Shown in pieces: positions 15,929 to 25,211 of a stretch of DNA of 32,231 nt; within the stretch, counting starts at the first letter, position 1, and the number at the start of each line of letters is the position of its first letter. The stretch lies in contig CASESH010000020.1 in assembly GCA_949290565.1 (NCBI GenBank), forward strand, positions 1 through 32,231, read 5' to 3'. The notes beneath the pieces are model-generated. The model was not told the DNA's origin. It did not search any database and saw only the letters and a program-made list of their open reading frames with translations. The DNA is from an uncultured Christensenella sp. (lineage in GTDB: Bacteria > Bacillota > Clostridia > Christensenellales > UBA1242). The translations under genes and the position numbers were made by a program.

Positions 15929-16119
15929 ACCGTGACAAATGGGTTGAAGTGTAAAGTTACTATTTTTAGCAACAAAAATAGAGAATTTACATGGACAAGT
16001 TTGAATTAAATTCAAGCGGACTGACAAAAATCTTTAATTAAAGATTTTTTTTAAAGAGTGTCAATACGAAACACACGGTAAAGTGTATTGAATTTGTCGG
16101 TATGGGATAAGGAGTTTTT
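15929..16119 (+). promoter_or_regulatory. Structured 5' leader of rpsJ (candidate ribosomal-protein leader RNA)
   Basis: About 190 nt with several complementary segments: GTAAA/TTTAC (15951-15955, 15986-15990) enclosing CTATTTTT/AAAAATAG (15960-15967, 15974-15981); TTGAAT/ATTCAA (16001-16006, 16010-16015); a terminator-like hairpin (16026-16052); CAATAC/GTATTG (16062-16067, 16085-16090). TTTGTCGGT (16093-16101) can pair either with ACTGACAAA (16020-16028) or, with a 2-nt bulge, with the transcript's 5' end (15929-15939). ACCGTG (15929-15934) can also pair with CACGGT (16074-16079). Such competing pairings suit autoregulation by an operon protein. Which protein binds is unknown. Confidence 0.6.
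16026..16052 (+). terminator. Possible attenuator hairpin inside the rpsJ leader
   Basis: AAAAATCTTTAA / TTAAAGATTTTT is a perfect palindrome followed by a run of eight T, lying about 70 bp before the rpsJ ATG. It has only one G-C pair, so it would be a weak, possibly regulated, terminator. Confidence 0.5.
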
Positions 16120-16428
16120 ATGGCAAAGCAAAGAATTAGAATTAAATTAAAATCTTATGACCACAACTTAATTGATCTTGCTACTTCTAGAATTATGGAA
16201 ACTGCAAGTAAGTCGGGTTCTCAGGTTGCTGGTCCTATTCCACTTCCAACAGAAAAAGAAGTGGTTACAATTATTAGAGCACCTCATAAATATAAAGATA
16301 GTCGTGAACAATTTGAGATGCGAATTCACAAAAGAATTATTGATATTTACACACCATCTAGCAAAGCAGTCGATTCTCTTATGAAACTTGATTTACCTGC
16401 TGGTGTTGATATCAACATTAAACTATAA
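16120..16428 (+). CDS. rpsJ: 30S ribosomal protein S10
   Basis: 102 residues, the usual uS10 length. It has the [15 protein letters not shown] start, the [10 protein letters not shown] loop and [12 protein letters not shown], all hallmarks of uS10, which binds the 30S head and also acts in NusB-dependent antitermination. It is the first gene of the superoperon, behind the structured leader. AAGGAG lies about 7 bases before the ATG. Confidence 0.99.
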   Translation: MAKQRIRIKLKSYDHNLIDLATSRIMETASKSGSQVAGPIPLPTEKEVVTIIRAPHKYKDSREQFEMRIHKRIIDIYTPSSKAVDSLMKLDLPAGVDINIKL

Positions 16429-16448
16429 AGGTCGAGAGGTATAGTATT

Positions 16449-17087
16449 ATGAAAAATGCAATTCTTGGAAAAAAATTAGGTATGACACAAGTCTTCGACC
16501 TTGATGGTAAGGTTACTCCTGTTACTGTTATTTTGGCTGGACCTTGCGTTGTTGTTCAAAAGAAGACCGTGGATAAAGATGGATACAATGCAGTTGTTGT
16601 TGCTTTTGGTCAAGATAAGGAGAAAAACAAAAATAAACCTGAACTCGGTTTGTTTAAGAAGGCAGGGGTCGAAGTTAAAAAGTATTTGAGAGAATTTAAG
16701 TTGGACAACTTTGATGATCTTCAAGTCGGTAGTGAAATTAAATGTTCTATATTTAATGAGGGAGATCTAGTTGATGTAACGGGTACTACAAAAGGTCATG
16801 GTTTTAGTGGCACTATCAAAAGATGGAACGCTAGAAGACTTAAAATGTCTCACGGTACAGGTCCTGTTACTAGGTCAGTTGGTGGTTTGAGTGCAAACTC
16901 TACTCCAAGCAGAGTTTTTAAAAATCACAAAATGCCTGGGCAATATGGTAATGACCAAGTTACTAAACAAAATTTAAAAGTCGTAAAAGTTGATGAAGAA
17001 AGAAATCTTATTTTAGTTAAGGGTAGTGTTCCTGGTTATAGAGATGGTCTTGTATCAATTTGTAATGCAAAAAAAATCAAGAGATAA
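16449..17087 (+). CDS. rplC: 50S ribosomal protein L3
   Basis: 212 residues beginning [15 protein letters not shown], with the family-specific [15 protein letters not shown] and [11 protein letters not shown] segments whose extended loop reaches the peptidyl transferase region. GAGAGG lies 9 bases before the ATG and 20 bp separate it from rpsJ. Length and motifs are normal for uL3, an early 50S assembly protein. Confidence 0.99.
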   Translation: MKNAILGKKLGMTQVFDLDGKVTPVTVILAGPCVVVQKKTVDKDGYNAVVVAFGQDKEKNKNKPELGLFKKAGVEVKKYLREFKLDNFDDLQVGSEIKCSIFNEGDLVDVTGTTKGHGFSGTIKRWNARRLKMSHGTGPVTRSVGGLSANSTPSRVFKNHKMPGQYGNDQVTKQNLKVVKVDEERNLILVKGSVPGYRDGLVSICNAKKIKR

Positions 17088-17100
17088 GGAGTAGTCAATA

Positions 17101-17727
17101 ATGCCTAAAGTTAAAGTTTATAATACAAAAGCAGAAGTTGTAGGTCAAACTACTCTTAAAGATGAGGTTTTTGGTTGCGAATACAATGAGGCTTTAATTC
17201 ATCAAGTAGTTGTTGCTTACAACAACAATCAAAGACAAGGTACTAAATCTGCCTTACTTAGAAGCGAGGTTAGGGGTCATGCTAAGAAACCTTGGAGACA
17301 AAAGGGTACAGGTAGAGCAAGACAAGGTTCTACAAAGAGTGCTCAATGGAAAGGTGGCGGTATTATTTTTGCACCAAAGCCAAGAGATTTTTCTCAAAAA
17401 ATCAACAAGTCTATGAAAGTCGCTGCATTTAAGAGTGCTATTAGCGCTAAGGTCGCTGACAATGAAGTGGTTGTTCTTGATGAGTTGACTATTAAATCTC
17501 CAAAAACAAAGTTGTTTAAAGAAATTATGAACAATTTTGATATTGGTAACAAAAATGTTATGTTTGTTTTGAGTGAGAAAAATGATGATATTCTTCGTGC
17601 TTCTAACAATATTCAAAATGCTCACATCACTTTTGCTGATGTTTTAGGTACTTATGATATTGTTGCTAATTCAAAACTTTACATCACAAAAGATGCAATC
17701 AAAAAAATAGAGGAGGCTTATAAATAA
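17101..17727 (+). CDS. rplD: 50S ribosomal protein L4
   Basis: 208 residues. The loop that lines the exit tunnel is recognisable ([20 protein letters not shown] and [11 protein letters not shown]). In Escherichia coli L4 represses its own S10 operon through the leader; whether it does so here is unknown, but the structured leader at 15929 makes the question relevant. AAGGAG follows the rplC stop. The TAA stop shares its last A with the rplW ATG, implying coupled translation. Confidence 0.99.
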   Translation: MPKVKVYNTKAEVVGQTTLKDEVFGCEYNEALIHQVVVAYNNNQRQGTKSALLRSEVRGHAKKPWRQKGTGRARQGSTKSAQWKGGGIIFAPKPRDFSQKINKSMKVAAFKSAISAKVADNEVVVLDELTIKSPKTKLFKEIMNNFDIGNKNVMFVLSEKNDDILRASNNIQNAHITFADVLGTYDIVANSKLYITKDAIKKIEEAYK

Positions 17728-18029
17728 TGAACGCCTACGATATTATTAAAAAACCACTTTTATCAGAAAAAAGTTATGCTACTATTCCTGATAAAAAATA
17801 TACTTTTATTGTCGACATTAATGCTAATAAAATTCAAATTAAACAGGCTGTCGAACAAATTTTTAAGGTTAAAGTTAAACAAGTTAACACCTTAATTGTT
17901 AAGGGTAAAGTTAAAATTCAAAATACTAAGCAAGGTAGAAGCGTTGGTAGGACTAGTGATTACAAAAAAGCAATTGTTTGGCTTACTAAGGATAGCAAAC
18001 CTATTGAGTTTTTTGAAAGTTTAAATTAA
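17727..18029 (+). CDS. rplW: 50S ribosomal protein L23
   Basis: 100 residues starting [18 protein letters not shown], the conserved uL23 opening, and continuing with [20 protein letters not shown]. uL23 surrounds the tunnel exit and docks trigger factor and SRP. The start overlaps the rplD stop by one base (TAATG), and its GAGGAGG site lies within the last rplD codons. Confidence 0.98.
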   Translation: MNAYDIIKKPLLSEKSYATIPDKKYTFIVDINANKIQIKQAVEQIFKVKVKQVNTLIVKGKVKIQNTKQGRSVGRTSDYKKAIVWLTKDSKPIEFFESLN

Positions 18030-18045
18030 GGTAGGAGAAAGAAAA

Positions 18046-18870
18046 ATGGCAATTAAAAGACATAATCCAACCACACCTTCACAGAGATTTTTGACTACTG
18101 CTGATTTTTCAGAATTAACTAAGAAAAAACCTGAAAAATCACTTCTTGCTGTTAAAAATAAGAACGCTGGTAGAAATAATCAAGGTAAAATCACTGTTAG
18201 ACATAAGGGTGGTGGCAATAGACAAAAATATAGAATTATCGAATTTAGAAGAAATCACGATAATGTACCTGCAAAAGTTGAAGCACTCGAATATGATCCT
18301 AATAGAACTGCTAATATTGCTTTGCTTCACTATGCTGATGGTGCTAAATCTTACATTCTCGCTCCTGTCGGTTTAAACGTTGGCGACAGTGTTATGAGTG
18401 GAGAAGAAGTTGAAGTAAAAGTCGGAAATTGTATGCCTTTAAAAAATATTCCTGTTGGTAGTGTTATTCATAATATCGAACTTAGACCTAAGCAAGGTGC
18501 TGTTATTGCTAGATCTGCTGGTATTGCTGCTAGACTTATGGCTAAGGAAGGTAAATATGCAACTATCAAAATGCCAAGTGGTGAGATGAGGCTTGTTCTT
18601 GTTGAATGTAGAGCAACATTAGGTCAAGTCGGTAATGTTGACCACGAGATTATTTCAATCGGTAAGGCTGGAAGAAAAAGACATATGGGCGTAAGACCTA
18701 CTGTTCGTGGTGTTGTTATGAACCCATGCGACCACCCTCATGGTGGTGGTGAAGGTAAGTCTCCTATTGGTAGGGCTTGTCCTGTTACACCTTGGGGTAA
18801 ACCTGCTCTTGGTCTTAAAACAAGAAATAAAAAGAAGAATACTAATAAATTTATTATTAGTAGGTCATAA
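18046..18870 (+). CDS. rplB: 50S ribosomal protein L2
   Basis: 274 residues, the usual length. It has the [16 protein letters not shown] segment, the C-terminal [18 protein letters not shown] containing the conserved histidine region near the peptidyl transferase centre, and a basic tail. TAGGAGA precedes the ATG. Nothing unusual is seen. Confidence 0.99.
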   Translation: MAIKRHNPTTPSQRFLTTADFSELTKKKPEKSLLAVKNKNAGRNNQGKITVRHKGGGNRQKYRIIEFRRNHDNVPAKVEALEYDPNRTANIALLHYADGAKSYILAPVGLNVGDSVMSGEEVEVKVGNCMPLKNIPVGSVIHNIELRPKQGAVIARSAGIAARLMAKEGKYATIKMPSGEMRLVLVECRATLGQVGNVDHEIISIGKAGRKRHMGVRPTVRGVVMNPCDHPHGGGEGKSPIGRACPVTPWGKPALGLKTRNKKKNTNKFIISRS

Positions 18871-18886
18871 TGCAAGGAGTTAGAAA

Positions 18887-19165
18887 ATGGGTAAATCATT
18901 AAAGAAAAAACCTTTTGTTGAAGAAAAATTATTTTCTCGTATTAAGGAAATGAACGAGCAAAATACAAAAAAACCTGTTAAAACATGGTCAAGAGCATCT
19001 GTTATTTATCCTGATTTTGTAGGGCATACAGTCGCTGTTCACAATGGTAAAAAGCACATTCCTGTTTATTGTACCGCTGAAATGGTAGGTCATAAACTTG
19101 GCGAATTTGCTCCAACTAGAACTTTTAGAGGCCATGGTGCTGATAAGGTCAAGGGTAAAAAGTAA
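18887..19165 (+). CDS. rpsS: 30S ribosomal protein S19
   Basis: 92 residues with the family core [20 protein letters not shown] and the C-terminal [13 protein letters not shown]. uS19 contacts the A-site side of the 30S head. AAGGAG precedes the ATG, 16 bp after rplB. Confidence 0.99.
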   Translation: MGKSLKKKPFVEEKLFSRIKEMNEQNTKKPVKTWSRASVIYPDFVGHTVAVHNGKKHIPVYCTAEMVGHKLGEFAPTRTFRGHGADKVKGKK

Positions 19166-19176
19166 GGAGAAGAATT

Positions 19177-19563
19177 ATGGCAAAGAGAATCAAAGAAAAA
19201 ACTGAGAAAATTAATAAATCTCGTGATACTAGACCATTTGCTAAGTCAAAATTTTTAAGAGTTAGTTCTTCAAAAGTTGATATTATTATGGATTTAGTTA
19301 GAGGTAAAAGTTACTACGACGCTGTTGCTATTTTGAAAAATACTCCTAATAAATCGGCTGACCTTGTTCGCAAAGTTATTGAGTCTGCTGGCGCTAATGC
19401 TGAAAATAATTTGGGACTTAATAAGCAAGACTTATTTGTTGCAGAAATTTATTCGGGTCAGGGTTCTACTTATAAAAGACAAAACATTAGAGGTAGAGGC
19501 AGAGTTGATTTAATTTTAAAAAGAACTAGCAATATAACTGTTATATTGGATACGGTAAAGTAA
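19177..19563 (+). CDS. rplV: 50S ribosomal protein L22
   Basis: 128 residues. The uL22 core starts at about residue 20 (RPFAKSKFLRVSSSKVD), so the N-terminus has a short lysine-rich addition (KRIKEKTEKINKSRD) beyond the minimal family length of about 110. The C-terminal hairpin is altered from the common RAKGRA-type sequence to STYKRQNIRGRGRVDLI, still basic enough for the tunnel loop. TAAGGAG lies about 8 bases before the ATG. Confidence 0.97.
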   Translation: MAKRIKEKTEKINKSRDTRPFAKSKFLRVSSSKVDIIMDLVRGKSYYDAVAILKNTPNKSADLVRKVIESAGANAENNLGLNKQDLFVAEIYSGQGSTYKRQNIRGRGRVDLILKRTSNITVILDTVK

Positions 19564-19575
19564 AGGAGAGCAGAT

Positions 19576-20241
19576 ATGGGACAAAAAGTTAGTCCAAATG
19601 GACTTAGAATTGGTATAAATAAAGATTGGAACTCCTTGTGGTATGTTGGTAAAGATAACTTTGCTAAATATATTAAAGAAGATGATTCAATTAGAAAATT
19701 TATTAAGAAAAAATACTTTGCTTGTGCTATTTCAAAAATTGTTATTGAAAGAACAGCAAAAAGAGTTGTTGTAAGTATTTATACTGCTCGCCCTGGTATT
19801 TTGATTGGTCAAAAGGGAGCCGGTGTCGAAACTCTTAAAAAAGAAATTATGAAAATGACCAATGCTGAATCAATTTCTATTAATATTAAAGAAGTTAAAA
19901 ATCCTGATGCTGATGCTACTTTAATTGCTGAAAGTATCGCTGGACAACTTGAAAAGAGAGTTCATTTTAGAAGGGCTATGAAAATGGCTATGCAAAAGGC
20001 TATCAAGGCTGGCGTTAAGGGTATTAAAACTATGGTTGGTGGTCGTTTAGATGGCGCTGATATCGCTAGAAGCGAACATTATCATCAAGGTAGTTTACCT
20101 TTGCAAACTTTAAGGGCTGATATAGATTATGGTTTTGCTGAGGCTAAAACCACTTTCGGTATATTAGGTATTAAAGTTTGGGTTTATAAGGGAGAAATTC
20201 TTTCCAAAAAATCTCCTGTTTTAAAAGGAGGAGACAAGTAA
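19576..20241 (+). CDS. rpsC: 30S ribosomal protein S3
   Basis: 221 residues beginning [20 protein letters not shown]. The KH domain carries [16 protein letters not shown] with its GxxG loop, and the C-terminal domain has [20 protein letters not shown]. uS3 lines the mRNA entry channel. AAAGGAG precedes the ATG. Its last codons hold the GGAGG site for rplP. Confidence 0.99.
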   Translation: MGQKVSPNGLRIGINKDWNSLWYVGKDNFAKYIKEDDSIRKFIKKKYFACAISKIVIERTAKRVVVSIYTARPGILIGQKGAGVETLKKEIMKMTNAESISINIKEVKNPDADATLIAESIAGQLEKRVHFRRAMKMAMQKAIKAGVKGIKTMVGGRLDGADIARSEHYHQGSLPLQTLRADIDYGFAEAKTTFGILGIKVWVYKGEILSKKSPVLKGGDK

Positions 20242-20242
20242 T

Positions 20243-20698
20243 ATGTTGATGCCTAAAAAAGTTAAAAGAAGAAAAGTTCACCGTGGTAGGATGAAGGGTG
20301 TTGCTACTCGTGGTAACAAACTTGCTTACGGTGATTACGGTTTGCAAACTACTGAACCTGCTTGGATTACTTCAAATCAAATCGAGGCTGCTCGTATCGC
20401 TATGACTAGATATACTAAAAGAGGTGGTAAGGTTTGGATTGATATTTTCCCTGACAAGCCTATTACTAAAAAACCTGCTGAAACTCGTATGGGTAGTGGT
20501 AAAGGTAATCCTGAGTATTGGGTTGCTGTTGTTAAACCAGGTAGAGTTCTCTTTGAAATAAAGGGTGTTGATGAGGCTATCGCAAGAGAGGCTTTAAGAC
20601 TCGCTTCTCACAAATTGCCTTGTGTTACTAAAATTATTACAAGAGAAACTAGTGCTGCAAAAACTCAAGAAAATGTTGTAGAAGGTGGTGCAGTTTAA
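20243..20698 (+). CDS. rplP: 50S ribosomal protein L16
   Basis: 151 residues starting [19 protein letters not shown], with [20 protein letters not shown] typical of uL16, which positions A-site tRNA. The first ATG (20243) is chosen over the one at 20249 because AAAGGAGGAG ends 9 bases upstream and the family commonly starts MLMPK or MLxPK. A tail of about 10 residues after the core ([13 protein letters not shown]) is slightly long. The stop overlaps the rpmC start (TAATG). Confidence 0.98.
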   Translation: MLMPKKVKRRKVHRGRMKGVATRGNKLAYGDYGLQTTEPAWITSNQIEAARIAMTRYTKRGGKVWIDIFPDKPITKKPAETRMGSGKGNPEYWVAVVKPGRVLFEIKGVDEAIAREALRLASHKLPCVTKIITRETSAAKTQENVVEGGAV

Positions 20699-20916
20699 TG
20701 AAAATAAAAGATATTAGAAATTTATCTAATGAGGAACTTAATGCAAAGTTAACTTCTGTTAAGGCTGAGTTATTCAATCTTAGATTCCAACACGCTACGG
20801 GTAACCTTGCTAATCCAATGCTTTTAAACTCTTTGAAGAAAGATATTGCAAAAATTAAAACTGTTCTTACCGAAAGAGAATTAGGTATTAATTCAGATAA
20901 AAAGGTTAAGGCATAG
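20698..20916 (+). CDS. rpmC: 50S ribosomal protein L29
   Basis: 72 residues with the family pattern [18 protein letters not shown] and NLRFQHATGNLANP. uL29 sits by the tunnel exit beside uL23. It is translationally coupled to rplP by the TAATG overlap; its own site (AAGGTGG) is weak and lies inside rplP. Confidence 0.98.
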   Translation: MKIKDIRNLSNEELNAKLTSVKAELFNLRFQHATGNLANPMLLNSLKKDIAKIKTVLTERELGINSDKKVKA

Positions 20917-20927
20917 GAGAGTGAATC

Positions 20928-21188
20928 ATGGAAGAAAAAAGAAATAATAGAAAAACAAAGATTGGGGTTGTTGTTAGTGATAAGATGGATAAAACTTGCG
21001 TGGTCGCTGTTGTCTCTAATGTTAAACACCCACTTTATAAAAAAGTCGTAAAAGTTACTAAGAAATTTAAAGCACATGATGAAAACAATGATTGCCATAT
21101 CGGTGATACTGTTGAAATTATGGAAACTAGGCCTATAAGCAAAACTACTTATTTTAGAGTTCTTAGAATTGTTGAGAGAGCAAAGTAG
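20928..21188 (+). CDS. rpsQ: 30S ribosomal protein S17
   Basis: 86 residues with [20 protein letters not shown] and [19 protein letters not shown], the OB-fold signatures of uS17. TAGGAGA precedes the ATG. It is the last gene of the S10 part of the cluster; the spc part follows without a break. Confidence 0.98.
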   Translation: MEEKRNNRKTKIGVVVSDKMDKTCVVAVVSNVKHPLYKKVVKVTKKFKAHDENNDCHIGDTVEIMETRPISKTTYFRVLRIVERAK

Positions 21189-21201
21189 GAGGTATATTAG
21201 T

Positions 21202-21570
21202 ATGATTCAACCACAAACAAGATTAAAAGTTGCTGACAATACCGGTGCAAAAATCATTATGTGTATAAGAGTGCTTGGTGGTTCTTTTAGAAGAAGTGGC
21301 AATATCGGTGATGTCATTGTTGCCTCTGTTAAAAAGGCTACTCCTGGTGGAGTCGTTAAAAAAGGTGATGTTGTTAAGGCTGTCATTGTTAGAACAAGTA
21401 AAGGCGTTCAAAGAAATGATGGTTCTTCAATTAGATTTGATGACAACGCTGCTGTTATTATCGACAATCAAAAACAACCTCGTGGAACTCGTATTTTTGG
21501 GCCTGTTGCTAGGGAACTTAGAGAAGATGGTTATATGAAAATCGTTTCTCTTGCTCCTGAGGTACTATAA
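21202..21570 (+). CDS. rplN: 50S ribosomal protein L14
   Basis: 122 residues, the exact common length for uL14, starting [17 protein letters not shown]. The start at 21202 is set by AGGAGG at 21187-21192. An in-frame ATG at 21169 falls inside rpsQ and would add 11 non-family residues, so it is rejected. The [15 protein letters not shown] segment near the C-terminus is diagnostic. Confidence 0.99.
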   Translation: MIQPQTRLKVADNTGAKIIMCIRVLGGSFRRSGNIGDVIVASVKKATPGGVVKKGDVVKAVIVRTSKGVQRNDGSSIRFDDNAAVIIDNQKQPRGTRIFGPVARELREDGYMKIVSLAPEVL

Positions 21571-21585
21571 GGAGGAATGACGTAA

Positions 21586-22134
21586 ATGGCAAAATTGAAA
21601 GTTAAAAAGGGCGATAATGTTCTCGTTCTTAATGGTAAAGATAATGGCAAAATTGCAGAAGTTTTAGAGTGTTTCCCATCTGAGTCTAAGGTTACTGTTA
21701 AAGGCATTAACATGATTGTTAAGCACAAAAAACCAAAGTCTGCTCAGGATAAAGGTGGAATTATCAAACTTGAAGGCAAGATTGATGTTAGTGATGTTAT
21801 GGTTGTTTGTCCTGTTTGCAACAAGGCAACAAGAGTTAAAATGGGTGTTGATGCAAATGGTAAAAAAGTTAGAATTTGCAAGAAGTGTGGTGCTGTTTTA
21901 GATACCGGTGCTAAAAAAGTTTCTAAAACTACAAAATCTTCTAAAACTTCTGAAAACAAGACTGTTGAGGTTAAGGAAGAAAAGGTTAGCGCTAAAAAAA
22001 CAACTTCTAAAACTACATCTAAGACTGAGAATAAAGATACTCAAAAACATGAAACAAAATCAACTGTTAAGGCTTCAAAATCAAATACAGTTAAAAAATC
22101 AGCAAGCACTGCTAAAAAAATCGGTGGAAAGTAG
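21586..22134 (+). CDS. rplX: 50S ribosomal protein L24 with long C-terminal tail
   Basis: Residues 1-106 are a normal uL24: KOW motif near GDNVLVLNGKDNGKIAEVLE, then a zinc ribbon CPVC...CKKC (75-78 and 98-101), which many Bacillota keep. Residues 107-182 are an added tail made almost only of K, S, T, E and A, likely disordered and strongly basic. Family members are usually about 100-115 residues, so the tail adds some 70%. The tail's codons are in frame and end at a clean TAG, with AGGAGG for rplE following, so it is not an obvious frameshift artefact. Confidence 0.96.
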   Translation: MAKLKVKKGDNVLVLNGKDNGKIAEVLECFPSESKVTVKGINMIVKHKKPKSAQDKGGIIKLEGKIDVSDVMVVCPVCNKATRVKMGVDANGKKVRICKKCGAVLDTGAKKVSKTTKSSKTSENKTVEVKEEKVSAKKTTSKTTSKTENKDTQKHETKSTVKASKSNTVKKSASTAKKIGGK

Positions 22135-22143
22135 GAGGAAAAG

Positions 22144-22704
22144 ATGGCAAACGTTAAAGATAAAGTTAGACTTCGTGAGTTTTACAAAAAGAGCGTTGTT
22201 CCAGCACTTAAAAAAGAATATTCTTATAAAAATGCTATGGAAATCCCTAAACTTGACAAAATTGTCGTCAGTATGGGTTTAGGTCAGGTTAAAGATAATT
22301 CTAAGAGTTTTAACTTGGCTCTTGATGAACTTACTGCAATCACTGGTCAAAAAGCAGTTCCTACTCTTGCTAAAAAGTCTATTTCTAACTTCAAGGTTAG
22401 AGAAGGACAAAAAATAGGAGCAAAAGTTACTCTTAGAGGGGACATTATGTATGAGTTTTTAGATAAACTTATCTCTATTGCTCTCCCTAGGGTTAGAGAT
22501 TTTAAAGGTGTAAGTCCTAAATCTTTTGATGGTAGAGGAAATTATTCTTTTGGTATCAAAGAGCAACTTATTTTCCTTGAAATTTCTTATGAAAAAGTCG
22601 AAAAAGTCAGAGGTATGGATGTTATCATTGTTACTACTGCCAAGACTGACAAAGAGGCATATTCTTTACTAAGTTTACTTGGTATGCCTTTTGCAAAAAG
22701 ATAA
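22144..22704 (+). CDS. rplE: 50S ribosomal protein L5
   Basis: 186 residues including [19 protein letters not shown] at the start and the conserved [20 protein letters not shown] with FGIKEQLIF. uL5 binds 5S rRNA in the central protuberance. TAGGAGG overlaps the rplX stop. Length is close to the family norm of about 180. Confidence 0.99.
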   Translation: MANVKDKVRLREFYKKSVVPALKKEYSYKNAMEIPKLDKIVVSMGLGQVKDNSKSFNLALDELTAITGQKAVPTLAKKSISNFKVREGQKIGAKVTLRGDIMYEFLDKLISIALPRVRDFKGVSPKSFDGRGNYSFGIKEQLIFLEISYEKVEKVRGMDVIIVTTAKTDKEAYSLLSLLGMPFAKR

Positions 22705-22732
22705 TTTTTAAGGTTTAAAAAGGATATTTATT

Positions 22733-22918
22733 ATGGCAAAAAAATCAATGATTAACAAACAACAAAGAAAGCAAAAATACTCCACTAGAGAATACACTAG
22801 ATGTTCTATTTGTGGTAGGCCTCACGCCGTTCTTAAAAAATACGGTATTTGCAGAATTTGTTTTAGAAATTTAGCCTACAAAGGCGAGATTCCTGGCGTT
22901 AAAAAGTCTAGTTGGTAA
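22733..22918 (+). CDS. rpsN: 30S ribosomal protein S14, zinc type (type Z)
   Basis: 61 residues. [20 protein letters not shown] gives the CxxC...CxxC zinc knuckle of the short, zinc-dependent uS14 form (B. subtilis RpsN1), as opposed to the longer zinc-free paralogue made under zinc starvation. AAAAGG lies about 10 bases before the ATG. Confidence 0.98.
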   Translation: MAKKSMINKQQRKQKYSTREYTRCSICGRPHAVLKKYGICRICFRNLAYKGEIPGVKKSSW

Positions 22919-22936
22919 TAAAGGAGATAATTGAAG

Positions 22937-23335
22937 ATGATAGTTACTGATCCAATAGCAGATATGCTTACAAGAGTTAGAAATGCTTTGACAATTAAAA
23001 AAGCCGAAGTATTAGTTCCTGCTTCAAAAACAAAAAATTCTATTGCCGAAATTCTTTTTAACGAAGGTTATATCGAAAAATATGAACTCGTTGATGATGG
23101 CAATTATAAATCTATTAAAATTACTTTAAAGTACGGACCTAATGGTGAAAAAGTTATCCAAGGTTTAAAAAGAATTTCTAAACCTGGTCTTAGAGTTTAT
23201 GCAGAATGTAACGATATTCCAAAAGTCTTGAATGGACTTGGAATTGCAATTGTTTCAACTAATAAAGGAATTATGACGGATAAAGAGGCTAGACGCCAAA
23301 ATGTTGGCGGTGAAGTCTTGGCTTTCGTTTGGTAA
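22937..23335 (+). CDS. rpsH: 30S ribosomal protein S8
   Basis: 132 residues starting [18 protein letters not shown]. The ATG at 22937 is preferred over an in-frame TTG at 22931 because AAAGGAG (22920-22926) is only 4 bases from the TTG and the family begins [11 protein letters not shown]. The C-terminal [18 protein letters not shown] is diagnostic. In E. coli S8 represses the spc operon at rplE; no obvious S8-site mimic was noticed here. Confidence 0.97.
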   Translation: MIVTDPIADMLTRVRNALTIKKAEVLVPASKTKNSIAEILFNEGYIEKYELVDDGNYKSIKITLKYGPNGEKVIQGLKRISKPGLRVYAECNDIPKVLNGLGIAIVSTNKGIMTDKEARRQNVGGEVLAFVW

Positions 23336-23348
23336 GGAGGGATTTGAT

Positions 23349-23894
23349 ATGTCTAGAATAGGTAGAATGCCAATTGAAGTACCAAACGGAGTTACTGTTA
23401 CTGTTGATAACGATAATATTGTTACTGTTTCAGGTAAACTTGGTACTTTGTCTCAAAAAGTTGACAAACTAATTAAAGTTGAAGTTAACAATAATGTTGT
23501 TGTTCTTACAAGACCTAATGATTCTAGTGATTGTAAGGCAAAACACGGACTTTATAGAATGTTAGTCGCTAATATGGTTAAAGGTGTTTCAGAAGGTTTT
23601 TCTAAAACTCTTGCAATTAGCGGTGTCGGTTATAAAGTTGTTAAACAAGCAAACAAAATTGTACTTAGTCTTGGTCTTTCTCACACTATTGATGTTGTTG
23701 AGGAAAACGGTATTACTTTGGAATGTCCAGATGCTACTACCGTAGTTGTTAAGGGTATTTCAAAAGAACAGGTCGGTCAGTTTGCTGCTAAGATTAGAAG
23801 TCTTAGACCTGTCGAACCTTACAAGGGTTATGGCATTAGATACAACGATGAAGTTGTTATAAAAAAAGTCGGAAAAGTTTCAGGTAAGAAATAA
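23349..23894 (+). CDS. rplF: 50S ribosomal protein L6
   Basis: 181 residues beginning MSRIGRMPIEVPNGVTV, with two repeated domains and the C-terminal PVEPYKGYGIRYNDE signature. The start at 23349 follows AAGGAGGG at 23334-23341, which overlaps the rpsH stop. An in-frame ATG at 23301 lies within rpsH and is rejected. Confidence 0.99.
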   Translation: MSRIGRMPIEVPNGVTVTVDNDNIVTVSGKLGTLSQKVDKLIKVEVNNNVVVLTRPNDSSDCKAKHGLYRMLVANMVKGVSEGFSKTLAISGVGYKVVKQANKIVLSLGLSHTIDVVEENGITLECPDATTVVVKGISKEQVGQFAAKIRSLRPVEPYKGYGIRYNDEVVIKKVGKVSGKK

Positions 23895-23912
23895 AACTAA
23901 CGGAGAAAGAAG

Positions 23913-24281
23913 ATGATTAATAAAGCAAATAAAAACACTCAAAGAAAAAAAAGACATTTGAGAGTTAGAAAAAAAATTTTTGGTTCTAGTTCAACACCTA
24001 GACTTTGTGTTTATAGAAGTACATCAAATATTTATGCTCAAATAATTGATGATGAAAAGGGAGTTACTCTTTGTGCTGCTTCCACTCTTTCAAAAGAACT
24101 TGCTGAAACTTTGAAAAATAAAAATAAGAGCGAACAGGCTTTTGCAGTTGGGGAATTCATTGGAAAACTTGCTAACAAAAAAGGTATTAAAAATGTCGTT
24201 TTTGATAGAGGTGGTTACCTTTATATCGGCAGAGTATTACAACTTGCAGAAGGTGCTAGAAAGGCTGGTTTGAAATTCTAA
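23913..24281 (+). CDS. rplR: 50S ribosomal protein L18
   Basis: 122 residues. The arginine/lysine-rich N-terminus ([17 protein letters not shown]) binds 5S rRNA, and [20 protein letters not shown] and [12 protein letters not shown] match uL18. ACGGAGA precedes the ATG. Its TAA stop runs into ATGGAGG, which supplies the ribosome binding site for rpsE. Confidence 0.98.
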   Translation: MINKANKNTQRKKRHLRVRKKIFGSSSTPRLCVYRSTSNIYAQIIDDEKGVTLCAASTLSKELAETLKNKNKSEQAFAVGEFIGKLANKKGIKNVVFDRGGYLYIGRVLQLAEGARKAGLKF

Positions 24282-24292
24282 TGGAGGAAATT

Positions 24293-24946
24293 ATGGTTGA
24301 TAATCAAGAAAATGTAATTGCTGAAAATGTTTCGAGTGAAAATGTTGAAGAAAAAGTAGAAAAAAAGGCTAGCAAGGTTGAAAAATCTACTTTGAAATCT
24401 TCTAATTCTGAAAACAAATCTGGCAAAAAGTTTGATAGAAAAAAGACTGACAAACCTGTTACTCGTAGAGAAGATAGCGAGTTTGACAAAAAACTTGTCG
24501 AAGTTAGGAGAGTTGCCAAGGTTGTTAAGGGTGGAAGGACAATGAGATTTAGCGCTCTTGTCGTTGTCGGTAACAAAAATGGTCTTGTTGGTATTGGTAC
24601 AGGTAAGGCTAATGAGGTTCCTGAGGCTGTTGAAAAGGCTACTGCTAGTGCTAAAAAGAATTTAATTTCTGTTCCTATTGTTGAGACTACTATTCCTCAT
24701 GATGTCATCGGTAAATTTAGTTCTTGTAGTGTTCATATGTTCTCTGCTCCAAAAGGTACCGGTATTATTGCTGGTGGTAGCGCAAGAGCTGTAATTGAAC
24801 TTGCTGGAATTAAAGATATTGTTACAAAGGCACATGGCTCAAACAATAAAATTAACGGTGTTAAGGCTACTGTCGAGGGGTTGAAAAAACTTAGAACTCG
24901 TGAAGAAATTGCTGCTCTTCGTGGTAAATCCGTTGAGGAAATTTAA
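24293..24946 (+). CDS. rpsE: 30S ribosomal protein S5 with N-terminal extension
   Basis: 217 residues against about 165 in most bacteria. The uS5 core begins near residue 64 ([20 protein letters not shown]) and includes [20 protein letters not shown] and [18 protein letters not shown]. The first 60 residues are a low-complexity E/K/S/N extension, acidic first and then basic. The start at 24293 is set by GGAGG at 24283-24287; the in-frame ATG at 24281 overlaps the rplR stop and has no site. The extension is in frame, with no sign of a misassembly. Confidence 0.96.
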   Translation: MVDNQENVIAENVSSENVEEKVEKKASKVEKSTLKSSNSENKSGKKFDRKKTDKPVTRREDSEFDKKLVEVRRVAKVVKGGRTMRFSALVVVGNKNGLVGIGTGKANEVPEAVEKATASAKKNLISVPIVETTIPHDVIGKFSSCSVHMFSAPKGTGIIAGGSARAVIELAGIKDIVTKAHGSNNKINGVKATVEGLKKLRTREEIAALRGKSVEEI

Positions 24947-24966
24947 TTGCTGGGGAGATTTAAAAA

Positions 24967-25182
24967 ATGGAAAAGAAAACTGTAAAAAAGTCAAAAGATA
25001 GTGGTAAGTTAAAAGTTACTTACATTAAAAGTGTTATTGGTTATGACAAAAGACAGGCTAAAATTTTAGAAGCTTTGGGCTTTGTTAAACTTAATACTAC
25101 TAAAATTTTCCCTAACAATGACTGTATTAAGGGAAGCCTTTTTAAGATTAAACACTTGGTTAAAGTCGAGGAAATTGACTAA
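24967..25182 (+). CDS. rpmD: 50S ribosomal protein L30
   Basis: 71 residues; the uL30 core begins at about residue 14 (KLKVTYIKSVIGYDKRQAKI), preceded by a lysine-rich addition of some 13 residues. The family norm is about 60. GGGGAG precedes the ATG. Confidence 0.95.
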   Translation: MEKKTVKKSKDSGKLKVTYIKSVIGYDKRQAKILEALGFVKLNTTKIFPNNDCIKGSLFKIKHLVKVEEID

Positions 25183-25211
25183 TACCTAATTATTTATAAA
25201 GGAGAAATAAA

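Noticed and set aside
15797..16027. 76-codon minus-strand frame overlapping the S10 promoter and leader
   Set aside because: It has no ribosome binding site and covers a near-consensus promoter and a structured leader on the plus strand.
20649..21098. 149-codon open frame antisense to rplP-rpmC-rpsQ
   Set aside because: It is the reverse strand of three certain ribosomal genes, has no ribosome binding site, and its composition is that of a shadow frame.
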